A stretch of DNA of 62,718 bases from Chitinophagaceae bacterium (lineage in GTDB: Bacteria; Bacteroidota; Bacteroidia; Chitinophagales; Chitinophagaceae), in contig CANBQT010000012.1 in assembly GCA_947371755.1 (NCBI GenBank), forward strand, positions 1 through 62,718. The letters run 5' to 3'. The notes under the pieces are model-generated. The model was not told the DNA's origin and did not search any database. It saw only the letters and a program-made list of their open reading frames with translations. Made by a program: the position numbers and the translations under genes. The stretch's first letter is position 1. Each line of letters opens with the position of its first letter. This document shows, in pieces, positions 55,088 to 62,718 of the stretch.

Positions 55088-56814
55088 GTAAACTTGACTG
55101 GATTGTTTTAATAGTAACCTTATTAGGTATCATCACTTACGGACTATATAAAAGTCGTACCTCAAAAAGTTTGGAAGGATATTTTTTGAGTAATCGGTCT
55201 ATGCCCTGGTATTTGGTTTTACTCAGTATTATGGGTACTCAAGCCAGTGCCATTACTTTTTTATCTGCACCTGGTCAGGCATTTACAGACGGGATGCGAT
55301 TTGTGCAATATTATTTTGGTTTACCAATTGCGATGGTCATATTGTCTATCAGTTTTGTACCGCTATTCCATAAACTCAAAGTATTTACTGCGTATGAATT
55401 TTTAGAGAATAGGTTTGATATCAAAACCAGAATTTTTACTTCCTCTTTATTTTTAATTTCCAGGGGATTATCCACTGGTATAAGTATTTATGCTCCATCC
55501 ATCATATTGTCATCTTTATTGGGATGGGATATTTTTTATACAAATATTGTAATGGGTGGCCTGCTGATTATTTATACAGTAAGTGGAGGCGCTAAAGCCG
55601 TGGCATATACGCAACAGTTACAAATGCTGATCATTTTTATTGGCATGTTTGTGGCTGGTTATTTAATAGTTCATTACCTGCCAGTTGGGGTAGGTTTTAC
55701 TGATGCTTTAAAAGTAAGTGGGGCTTCTGGGAAACTAAATGTGATTACAACCGGTTTCACAGAAAAGGGATTTGATTGGAAAGACCGTTATAATATCATT
55801 AGCGGAGTAATCGGTGGTTTCTTTCTTGCCTTATCATATTTTGGAACAGATCAATCACAAGTAGGAAGGTATTTAACAGCAAAAGATAGTAAAGAGAGTA
55901 AGATTGGCTTGTTAATGAATGGACTAGTTAAAGTACCCATGCAATTTTTGATCTTGTTATTGGGTGCCATGCTTTTTACTTTTTATCAATTCAATCCAGC
56001 GCCTGTTTTCTTTAATAAGTCTGTAGCTGAAAAAGCAGCAACTACTTCTTATAAAGATTCTTTGCAAATACTGGAGTCTCATTTCAACAAACAACAATTG
56101 CAACAGGAGCAATGGAGTAGGGACTATGTTATTCCGGGCAATAGCGCATTGAAGGATAGCCTTAGGAAAGGAACAGTTCAAATGGCTTCAACACAAAAAC
56201 AGTATAAAACTATTTTGAAGAAGGCATTGCCAAATGCAGACACCAACGATACCAATTATATTTTTCTTCGTTTTGTGGTTGATTTTTTACCCAAAGGTTT
56301 AGTGGGATTATTAATAGCCATTATCTTTTTAGCAGCTTGGGGCTCTATTGCCGCTGCTTTGAATGCATTGGCATCATGCACTATGATCGACTTCCATGTT
56401 CGATTTAGAGAGAAAGCATATGATAGTAATAATTTAGAACAATGCGCTTCGGAATATAGGATCTCAAAATACTATACATTAGGTTGGGGCATATTCAGCA
56501 TCATCACTGCAGAGTTCGCAACGGGTATGGGTAGTTTAATAGAAGCTGTAAATGTACTTGGGTCCCTTTTTTACGGAGTTATTCTAGGGATATTTTTGGT
56601 AGCCTTTTATTTGAAAAAAATTCAGTCTAATGCTGTTTTTTGGGCTGCTGTAATTGGGGAAATCATTGTGATTAGTTTTTTCTTTTTAGACAAATACGGG
56701 ATTATTGGTTTAGGTTTTTTATGGCTCAATGTTGTTGGTGCATTGAGTGTAGTTGTTCTTAGTCTAGTATTACATCGTCTTTTCCCAAAGCAACCATTTA
56801 AAGCACTTTCTTAA
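55084..56814 (+). CDS. Sodium:solute symporter (SSS family)
   Basis: A 576-residue membrane protein with about 13 helices. The start is the ATG at 55084 (MSKLDWIVLIVTLLG), which overlaps the TGA of the micro-ORF; the longer frame to 55003 is not used. Family marks: the N-terminal SNRSMPWYLVLLSIMGTQASAITFLSAPGQA and FGTDQSQVGRYL. A soluble insert (about 325-385) carries charged repeats. The solute is unknown; the PIG-L gene upstream suggests a deacetylated sugar or amino compound. Its 3' end overlaps the converging permease gene by 17 bases. Confidence 0.9.
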   Translation: MSKLDWIVLIVTLLGIITYGLYKSRTSKSLEGYFLSNRSMPWYLVLLSIMGTQASAITFLSAPGQAFTDGMRFVQYYFGLPIAMVILSISFVPLFHKLKVFTAYEFLENRFDIKTRIFTSSLFLISRGLSTGISIYAPSIILSSLLGWDIFYTNIVMGGLLIIYTVSGGAKAVAYTQQLQMLIIFIGMFVAGYLIVHYLPVGVGFTDALKVSGASGKLNVITTGFTEKGFDWKDRYNIISGVIGGFFLALSYFGTDQSQVGRYLTAKDSKESKIGLLMNGLVKVPMQFLILLLGAMLFTFYQFNPAPVFFNKSVAEKAATTSYKDSLQILESHFNKQQLQQEQWSRDYVIPGNSALKDSLRKGTVQMASTQKQYKTILKKALPNADTNDTNYIFLRFVVDFLPKGLVGLLIAIIFLAAWGSIAAALNALASCTMIDFHVRFREKAYDSNNLEQCASEYRISKYYTLGWGIFSIITAEFATGMGSLIEAVNVLGSLFYGVILGIFLVAFYLKKIQSNAVFWAAVIGEIIVISFFFLDKYGIIGLGFLWLNVVGALSVVVLSLVLHRLFPKQPFKALS

Positions 56815-58147
56815 ATGGCCATTCATTGTTTCTGTTTGATTTGATTAAAAATGCAATCAGACCTAGGGTTATTACTGTTAAACCACCAAGGATCATATTA
56901 AATCCTGTAGAAAGAAAAACCAGTCCCCATATAATAATAGCAAGTATTACTGGAATTGGATAGAGAGGCATTTTCCATGCAAAATGTGACATGCCTTTTT
57001 GCTTTACCAGTAATAATAACCCAATCGCCTGTCCAATAAATTGGATCAATATCCGCATTGCTAAAATGGCACTTATTACCTCGTGTAACTTAAAAAGTAA
57101 ACTAAATACAAAAGCAACCGATCCTAAAAACAGGAGTGATACATAGGGGAAATGCTTGGTTGGATGTAGCTTTGCAAATATTTTAAAGAAAGCGCCATCC
57201 GAAGCTGCTGCAAAGGGTATTCTACTATAGCCCAAAGTGGCAGAGAACACCGAAGCAAATGCCACCCATAGAATTAATAATGTAGCAATATTAGCTGCGG
57301 TAGATCCAAAAAGGGTTGCAACAAATTCACTCACGACAAATTTACTTTTTTGAATTTGTTCAAGCGGTAAAACAGAAGCTACACTGATATTCATCATCAA
57401 GTATAAAACAGCAATACCTGCAATTGATATAAACATACTCTTAGGAATATTTTTTTGAGGATGCATAATCTCACCTCCTAAATGGCAAACATTGTAATAC
57501 CCCAGATAGCTATAAATAGTTTTTACACTTGCAAACCCAAGTGCCGCAGCAAAGGCATGATCGAGTTTTAATCCGTCGTTCATATGTATGATAGGCTGAA
57601 GAAAATTACCATGAAATAATCCCCCTCCAATAAGCCATGCCATGGTTACTAAAACACCTACCCATAGTAACACACTGATTTTTCCAATTGCTTCAATTTT
57701 TCTATATAGCATTAAAACAATTAAAATCACAATACTGCCACTCATGATTTTTCCCTGCCAATCGTTCAATGGATATATATATCGGAAATAACTTGCAAAG
57801 CCAATTGCAGCTGAAGCAATTACTAAAGGCGCCTGAATCATTGTTTGCCAGACAAATAAAAAACTCATGAGCTTGCCCCATTTCGGTCCGAATCCCTCTT
57901 TTAGAAAATTATAACTACCACCGGCTAAGGGATAAGTAGAGCCTAGCTGACTCCAAACCGCGGCATCAATAAATGACAACACTGCTCCTGCAATCCAGGC
58001 ATATAAAAACCAGGGTCCCTGCATTATTTCTGCTACCATGCTTAAAACAACGAATGGACCAATGCCCACCATGTCAGTCATATTAATTGCGGTAGCCTGT
58101 AAAATACTTATCTTTCTGTCCAGTTTTGGTTGAGTGTCAGTAGTCAT
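56798..58147 (-). CDS. APC-family amino acid permease
   Basis: A 449-residue inner-membrane protein with 12 hydrophobic segments. The first helix has NMTDMVGIGPFVVLSM (about 22-37), the substrate-binding unwound region, and YPLAGGSYNFLKEGFGP is the typical loop after helix 2. Likely imports or exchanges an amino acid or amine. Convergent with the symporter gene (17-base overlap) and divergent from the GH13 gene. Confidence 0.92.
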   Translation of the reverse strand: MTTDTQPKLDRKISILQATAINMTDMVGIGPFVVLSMVAEIMQGPWFLYAWIAGAVLSFIDAAVWSQLGSTYPLAGGSYNFLKEGFGPKWGKLMSFLFVWQTMIQAPLVIASAAIGFASYFRYIYPLNDWQGKIMSGSIVILIVLMLYRKIEAIGKISVLLWVGVLVTMAWLIGGGLFHGNFLQPIIHMNDGLKLDHAFAAALGFASVKTIYSYLGYYNVCHLGGEIMHPQKNIPKSMFISIAGIAVLYLMMNISVASVLPLEQIQKSKFVVSEFVATLFGSTAANIATLLILWVAFASVFSATLGYSRIPFAAASDGAFFKIFAKLHPTKHFPYVSLLFLGSVAFVFSLLFKLHEVISAILAMRILIQFIGQAIGLLLLVKQKGMSHFAWKMPLYPIPVILAIIIWGLVFLSTGFNMILGGLTVITLGLIAFLIKSNRNNEWPFKKVL

Positions 58148-58188
58148 ATCAGCATAAAACTATTTCATTGTAAGGAGATCAAGTAATT

Positions 58189-59466
58189 ATGAGTCAAAAT
58201 TTTTCGACAGTTGAATGGGCAAGTGGTTCCAATATTTATGAAGTGAATATTAGGCAGTACACTGCCGAAGGTAGTTTTTCTGCTTTTGCAAAACACCTAC
58301 CACGATTAAAAGCAATGGGAGTAGAGATTTTATGGTTAATGCCCATTACTCCGATCAGTGAAAAAGTAAGGCAGGGAAGTTTAGGAAGTTATTATGCTTG
58401 CAGTAGCTATACAAGTATCAATCCTGAATTCGGATCGCTGAAAGATTTCAAAGATTTGGTGAATGAGTCGCACAAGCTTGGATTTAAAATAATCATCGAT
58501 TGGGTAGCCAATCATACAGGATGGGACCATCATTGGACTTTTGAACATCCTAACTGGTATGTAAAAGATTCAATGGGTGGATTTACCGAGATAAATGGTT
58601 GGCATGATGTAATTGATCTGGATTTTTCGGTAGAACAGATGAGGGTTGCAATGATCAAAGCCATGCAATATTGGGTAAGAGAATGTGATATTGATGGTTT
58701 TAGATGCGACATGGCACATTTAGTTCCATTGGACTTTTGGATCAATGCAAGAAATGAGTGTGACAATATAAAGCCTTTATTCTGGTTAGCTGAATGTGAT
58801 GTACCCCAATATCATGAGGCATTTGATGCAAGCTATGCCTGGGATTGGATGCATCACACTGAAAAGCACGCTAAGCATGAAACCAGTTTGCACGATATAA
58901 GGAACAAGCTTCATCATTATTCCCAATATCCAAACAGAGCAATCAAATTATACTTTACATCCAACCATGATGAGAATAGTTGGAATGGCACTGAATTAGA
59001 AAAATATGGACCTCTTTCAAAAGCCTGGTCTGTTTTCTCTGCCACATGGAAAGGGTTGCCTTTAATTTATAGCGGACAAGAAATTCCCAATAAAAAACGA
59101 TTGGCCTTTTTTGACAAAGATCAGATTGACTGGTCAATGCCATTAGAGATGGAAAGTTTTTATACCACTATTTTACATTTATGCAGAACCAATAAAGCAA
59201 TTTCTGAAGGTGAAACATTTATCCTGCCCTCTGATAATGACGATGCACTTTTTGCATTCATCAGAAAGACAGATGAAGATTGCATTCTTGTTATTTTAAA
59301 TTTATCAGACAAGAGTAGATTAAGAATTCAAGTGTCTCATGGTTGGGTAGAAGGTAAATTTGAAAATGCTTTTTCTGGATTGCAATTTCAATTTAAACCA
59401 GGGGAAGAATTTGAATTGCAGGCGGGGGAGTACATTGTTTATAAAAAAGTAAAAAGTAAAAATTAA
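58189..59466 (+). CDS. GH13 alpha-amylase family glycosidase
   Basis: A 425-residue cytoplasmic protein (no signal peptide). The (beta/alpha)8 domain has all four GH13 regions: IIIDWVANHTG (101-111), DGFRCDMAH with nucleophile Asp174, FWLAECD with acid/base Glu202, and TSNHDENSW with Asp261. A small C-terminal beta domain follows. It probably acts on glucans or short oligosaccharides. A spaced AAGGAG precedes the ATG. Its stop codon lies in an 18-base repeat, so the terminal KKVKSKN may come from that element. Confidence 0.92.
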   Translation: MSQNFSTVEWASGSNIYEVNIRQYTAEGSFSAFAKHLPRLKAMGVEILWLMPITPISEKVRQGSLGSYYACSSYTSINPEFGSLKDFKDLVNESHKLGFKIIIDWVANHTGWDHHWTFEHPNWYVKDSMGGFTEINGWHDVIDLDFSVEQMRVAMIKAMQYWVRECDIDGFRCDMAHLVPLDFWINARNECDNIKPLFWLAECDVPQYHEAFDASYAWDWMHHTEKHAKHETSLHDIRNKLHHYSQYPNRAIKLYFTSNHDENSWNGTELEKYGPLSKAWSVFSATWKGLPLIYSGQEIPNKKRLAFFDKDQIDWSMPLEMESFYTTILHLCRTNKAISEGETFILPSDNDDALFAFIRKTDEDCILVILNLSDKSRLRIQVSHGWVEGKFENAFSGLQFQFKPGEEFELQAGEYIVYKKVKSKN

Positions 59467-59470
59467 AAAG
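59453..59470 (+). repeat. 18-base AT-rich repeat at a gene 3' end (copy 2)
   Basis: Identical to 17181-17198 and again overlapping a stop codon, here of the GH13 gene. Confidence 0.7.
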
Positions 59471-59481
59471 TTATTTGTGTG

Positions 59482-59529
59482 GTAAAATTAAAAGCCTCTG
59501 TAAATAAATACAGAGGCTTTTAATTTTAC
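59482..59529. terminator. Very long perfect bidirectional terminator
   Basis: A 21-bp perfect stem (59482-59502 with 59509-59529), core AAAAGCCTCTGTA/TACAGAGGCTTTT, loop AATAAA. It separates the converging GH13 and protease genes. Confidence 0.93.
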
Positions 59530-59536
59530 TTTTTTA

Positions 59537-59553
59537 TTTTTAATTTTTACTTT
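59537..59553 (-). repeat. Inverted copy of the AT-rich 3'-end repeat (copy 3)
   Basis: Reverse complement of AAAGTAAAAATTAAAAA. It lies seven bases downstream of the protease stop on the minus strand. Confidence 0.65.
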
Positions 59554-59559
59554 TCAATA

Positions 59560-61080
59560 TTATTCCTCTCTTAAATTCAAAGGATAAGCATAAGATCCTT
59601 CGTAGCCGGGATAAATTCCTTCCAATCTTACAGTACCGCCTTTTGAAGCCACTAATACATTTTTTAGCTCCTCCATATTTTTTACCTCTTGACCGTTCAC
59701 ACTTGTGATGATAAATCCATCCTGCATTTTAGTGTTTTTCAACAAGCCAGTCCCGATTTTCTTCACTACAACACCTCCGGTTAATTCATTAGCAGCTGCA
59801 ACCTTTTTGTCAACATTTTCAAGTTCGCCACCAACTTGATCCATGATAGAACTGATTTTAACAATATCAGTATTGCCTGCCTTATTCTTTAAGGTAAGGT
59901 TCACTGTATTTTCATTTCCAGCTCTCTTATATGTGAGTGAGATTTTATCACCTGGTTTGAAACGGGTAATTTGTTCTTGTAATTCTGGTCCGTTTGAAAT
60001 GGCTGTTCCATTTACTTTGGTAATAATATCACCTTTTTTCAATCCGGATCCAGCTGCAGCTCCACCTGCAGGTACTCCTATAACAAATACACCCTCACCT
60101 TCTTTATAAGGGATACCAAGTTCTTTCTCTAAAGCTTTTATATCTTCTTCAGATAAATTATCATTTGCAAAGCTGATTCCTATATAACCTCTTTGTACAG
60201 TTCCAAACTTAACGATATCTGTAACGATCTTTTTTGTGATGTTAACGGGTATTGCATAAGAATATCCGGCATAAGAACCTGTTGGTGAAGCAATGGCTGA
60301 GTTGATGCCAATTAATTCCCCGTTAGTATTGATCAACGCTCCACCGCTATTTCCAGGGTTAACTGCAGCATCAGTTTGTATGAAAGATTCAACTGGAGAT
60401 TGACTTTGTTGCTTGTTAATATTGATGGATCTTGATTTAGCACTTACGATACCTGCTGTTACTGTAACATCTAAGCTTAAAGGGTATCCGATTGCTAAAA
60501 CCCATTGTCCAAGCTTTACATCATCACTGTTACCATACACTAAATAAGGAAAACCTTTTCCCTCAATTTTGATGACTGCTATATCACTACTTGGATCAGC
60601 TCCAATAACTGTTGCTTTATAAGATTTCTTATTAGGAAGGGTAACATTAATTTCGTCTGCACCATCCACTACGTGGTTATTAGTAACTATATATCCATCT
60701 TCAGTAATTAGCACACCACTTCCGCTGGCTCTTTGCTCGGGCATTACTCTTGGGCCTCCGAAGAAATCGCCAAATGCATCATCGCCCCCGAAGAAATCTG
60801 AAAATGGATTTCTCTGGCGTTGATTATTAGCAACTTGTTTAGATTTTGTTCTTGTTTTGATATGCACAACGGCAGGTGTGGCACTCGTTGCGGCTGCTGT
60901 AAAATCTACAGGGGCTCCCGGGGTACTATTACTAGAGAAACCAACATAATTTACGGGTAGTTTCCCAGCCTCCTGCACGCCTGCGTATTGACGTTCAATG
61001 AATTTCCCATAACCCCAAACACTTGCAACTGCCGTGCTAGCACTGATTGCAATAATGGCTAAAATGTTTTTGTAGTTCAT
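59560..61080 (-). CDS. Periplasmic serine protease, DegQ/HtrA (Do) family
   Basis: A 506-residue envelope quality-control protease. The ATG at 61080 is the start; the frame extends to a TTG at 61098. A hydrophobic signal/anchor spans residues 5-24. The trypsin domain has His136 (NNHVVDG), Asp166 (SSDIAVI) and Ser245 (NPGNSGGALI). Two PDZ domains follow (about 295-395 and 415-500), with GYIGISF and GFIITSVNGQEV. A Gly/Phe-rich loop (FSDFFGGDDAFGDFFGG, about 93-109) precedes the catalytic core, as in other DegP-like LA loops. Confidence 0.96.
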   Translation of the reverse strand: MNYKNILAIIAISASTAVASVWGYGKFIERQYAGVQEAGKLPVNYVGFSSNSTPGAPVDFTAAATSATPAVVHIKTRTKSKQVANNQRQRNPFSDFFGGDDAFGDFFGGPRVMPEQRASGSGVLITEDGYIVTNNHVVDGADEINVTLPNKKSYKATVIGADPSSDIAVIKIEGKGFPYLVYGNSDDVKLGQWVLAIGYPLSLDVTVTAGIVSAKSRSININKQQSQSPVESFIQTDAAVNPGNSGGALINTNGELIGINSAIASPTGSYAGYSYAIPVNITKKIVTDIVKFGTVQRGYIGISFANDNLSEEDIKALEKELGIPYKEGEGVFVIGVPAGGAAAGSGLKKGDIITKVNGTAISNGPELQEQITRFKPGDKISLTYKRAGNENTVNLTLKNKAGNTDIVKISSIMDQVGGELENVDKKVAAANELTGGVVVKKIGTGLLKNTKMQDGFIITSVNGQEVKNMEELKNVLVASKGGTVRLEGIYPGYEGSYAYPLNLREE

Positions 61081-61265
61081 AATCCTATTTTTTTTCAATT
61101 ATTTCAAATTCTATGCCTTTCCATCGGCAAATAAATAAACCTGATTAAATGACAGGTTACCCTTCCTCTCTTTTAACAATTTTTTTACTGATTAAGCATT
61201 CATAAGGGCCCAATAAATGTAGGCTAGTTTATGCGCTTAAAAGTATGAATAATGTTAAATCGAAT

Positions 61266-62264
61266 TTATATACTTGTTAAAAAACGCATAGTATCTACTC
61301 CGTCTGCATAATCAAATAGGCTAGGGCTTTGAGCAGTTCCGAATTCAAACTGACCATGACCCACCACACATTGAATTTCTTCATTTCCTTTTAAAAATTC
61401 TATAAGCTTTTCCTTGTCTGCATATTTTTCATAGTGAATCTGGCTGACAGGTGAATAAGCTGCAATATTTTCAGTTAAAATGATGGAGTCATTATTCATA
61501 TAATATCGATTACTCATAATTAAAATAGCTAAATGATAATCATAATTATGTTTGTACTTATGAAAATCTATGTAGTGTTCGTATTTCCTAAGTGCATTCA
61601 GAATAGGTAGGAAATCATAGTTCTCTGGTACATAAATTTTTGTGATGTTTCTACATCCAAGTCCAAAGTACAATTGTATATCGTCTGCCAGGGAATCCAA
61701 TTCATCCGAGGTTTCAGTACCATCAAGGATAGCTACCGAAGTTCTGTTCTTGCGAATGATATGGGGGTATTTGCCAAAATAGTACTCAAAATATCGACTG
61801 GTATTATTGCTTCCTGTAGCAATGTAGGCATCGCAACCTTTTAAATTTTCAGCAAATAGAATCCAGTTAGCCACATCTTCATTCCATTTGGTCATTTCGG
61901 CGATTACGAACTTGATTAATGCAGCATCTTTTGAAGAGGGTTTTATAGTTGTTTTATGGCCACATACAAAGCAACAAAGTAAGTCGTGAAACCCTACCAA
62001 AGGAATATTACCGGCCATCACCAATCCGATATTTTTGGGGTTTGCATTCGTTTCAGGAATGGAATAATGACGAATCCATTCGGTCAGAGCTTTTTCCGAT
62101 AAAAATTGATCAGCAATATTTTGAATGGAAAGTGTAATAAATTCGGGTATGAACCAAGGATTTTCGCGGTAGGCCCTATCCTGGCATTCCAGCCAAGCTT
62201 CACTTGGGGCTAAAAAAAATTCCCTTAATCGTAATAATATTTGAATTCTAGTTTGTAAAGTCAT
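61266..62264 (-). CDS. Acyl-CoA reductase, LuxC-like
   Basis: A 332-residue protein of the LuxC/aldehyde-dehydrogenase fold expected to reduce an acyl-CoA or acyl thioester to aldehyde with NAD(P)H. Motifs: NIGLVMAGNIPLVGFHDLLCCFV (about 76-98, nucleotide-binding), YIATGSNNTSRYFEYYF, and the region FGLGCRNITKIYVP holding a Cys in the place of the catalytic thiol. In Bacteroidota this gene often sits next to a ferredoxin gene, as here (divergent). The natural substrate is unknown. Confidence 0.87.
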   Translation of the reverse strand: MTLQTRIQILLRLREFFLAPSEAWLECQDRAYRENPWFIPEFITLSIQNIADQFLSEKALTEWIRHYSIPETNANPKNIGLVMAGNIPLVGFHDLLCCFVCGHKTTIKPSSKDAALIKFVIAEMTKWNEDVANWILFAENLKGCDAYIATGSNNTSRYFEYYFGKYPHIIRKNRTSVAILDGTETSDELDSLADDIQLYFGLGCRNITKIYVPENYDFLPILNALRKYEHYIDFHKYKHNYDYHLAILIMSNRYYMNNDSIILTENIAAYSPVSQIHYEKYADKEKLIEFLKGNEEIQCVVGHGQFEFGTAQSPSLFDYADGVDTMRFLTSI

Positions 62265-62282
62265 CTGTCACCCGTAATTTTG
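62253..62282 (+). promoter_or_regulatory. Promoter of the ferredoxin gene
   Basis: TTG (62253-62255), a 19-base spacer and TAATTTTG (62275-62282). It overlaps the start of the divergent acyl-CoA reductase gene and leaves a leader of about 35 bases. Confidence 0.65.
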
Positions 62283-62322
62283 AACTGTAAATGTAGTTAC
62301 AAACTCAACAAACCAATTTTGT

Positions 62323-62670
62323 ATGGCTATTAAAATATCAGAAGAATGCATTAATTGCGGGGCATGTGAACCCGAGTGTCCTAACAACGCAATCTATGAA
62401 GGCGGTGTAGAATGGGCTTTATCAGATGGTACAACAGTAAAAGGTTCCTTTACATTGTTAGATGGAACTGTTGCAAGTGCAGATCAGCGTTTTGCTCCTC
62501 TTAGCACAGATACCTACTATATTACACCTAATAAGTGTACAGAATGTCAAGGTTTCCATGAAGAACCACAATGTGCTTCAGTTTGTCCGGTTGACTGTTG
62601 TGTGCATGATGAAGCATATCAGGAAACTGTTGATGCTTTAATGGCTAAAAAAGACGCTTTACACAGCTAA
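62323..62670 (+). CDS. 2[4Fe-4S] ferredoxin with extended second cluster motif
   Basis: A 115-residue electron carrier. First cluster motif: CINCGACEPECPNNAI (Cys at 9, 12, 15, 19). The second motif, CTECQGFHEEPQCASVCPVDCC, has eight residues between its second and third Cys, like the insert in Allochromatium-type ferredoxins of low potential. A beta insert lies between the motifs (about 24-65). Divergent from the LuxC-like reductase, so it may supply it with electrons. The 48 bases after the stop hold no gene I can support. Confidence 0.92.
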   Translation: MAIKISEECINCGACEPECPNNAIYEGGVEWALSDGTTVKGSFTLLDGTVASADQRFAPLSTDTYYITPNKCTECQGFHEEPQCASVCPVDCCVHDEAYQETVDALMAKKDALHS

Positions 62671-62718
62671 TTCTAAAGAAAAATGTGCGAAACTATTTAC
62701 GAGGAAAAACTTGCAAAT

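Noticed and set aside
62683..62718. Open frame of 12 codons (MCETIYEEKLAN) running off the window end
   Set aside because: Too short to judge; it may be a leader or promoter region of the next gene rather than coding sequence.

Overview
The window looks like a chromosomal segment from a Bacteroidota bacterium, most likely of the Chitinophagales/Chitinophagaceae type. The base composition is AT-rich. Several genes carry the phylum promoter (TTG, a 17-23 base spacer, then TAnnTTTG). Family content also fits: DUF4954, an Oar-like TonB receptor, ECF sigma factor plus beta-barrel pairs, a TamB-like protein, a zinc-free bL36, and rplQ followed by carA. I see no rRNA, tRNA, CRISPR array, phage or insertion sequence. 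No gene is visibly broken, except that the window edge cuts ssb.

Layout. 0-10.8 kb: the ssb tail, DUF4954-glmS (amino-sugar supply), mutS, a SpoU-type RNA methyltransferase, a UbiA/MqnP-like prenyltransferase, ruvX, and def coupled to an exported protein. 10.9-14 kb: an operon of ECF sigma factor, membrane/barrel protein and lipoprotein. 14-17.2 kb: a carboxylate-amine ligase, an ATP-grasp ligase and a divergent esterase, which is the best candidate here for an under-described small-molecule pathway. 17.3-31 kb: an Oar-like receptor, ribBA, phoH, rpe, a TPR lipoprotein, a PD40 propeller protein, a 4-TM protein, a phosphoesterase, and a large protein with an HExxH motif, a propeller-like region and a barrel-like end. 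31.2-36.3 kb: infA-rpmJ-rpsM-rpsK-rpsD-rpoA-rplQ, then carA; the four gaps from rpsM to rplQ each hold a strong hairpin. 36.3-42.9 kb: ackA-pta, glk, aroQ and an ArnT-like glycosyltransferase. 42.9-47.6 kb: a TamB-like protein. 47.8-59.5 kb: gamma-glutamyltransferase, an M14 peptidase, a PIG-L deacetylase, two tiny membrane proteins, a sodium:solute symporter, an APC permease and a GH13 enzyme, together resembling an envelope/nutrient-scavenging neighbourhood. 59.5-62.7 kb: a DegQ/HtrA protease, a LuxC-type acyl-CoA reductase and a divergent 2[4Fe-4S] ferredoxin.

Most of the window is housekeeping. The points most worth a second look are the ligase/esterase cluster, hairpins and a possible leader ORF in the ribosomal operon, the missing membrane anchor (possible ATT/CTG start) of the TamB-like gene, the two micro-ORFs before the symporter, promoters that imply leaderless mRNAs, and an 18-base repeat at gene 3' ends. 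All functional calls are read from sequence motifs and recalled family knowledge; no searches were run.
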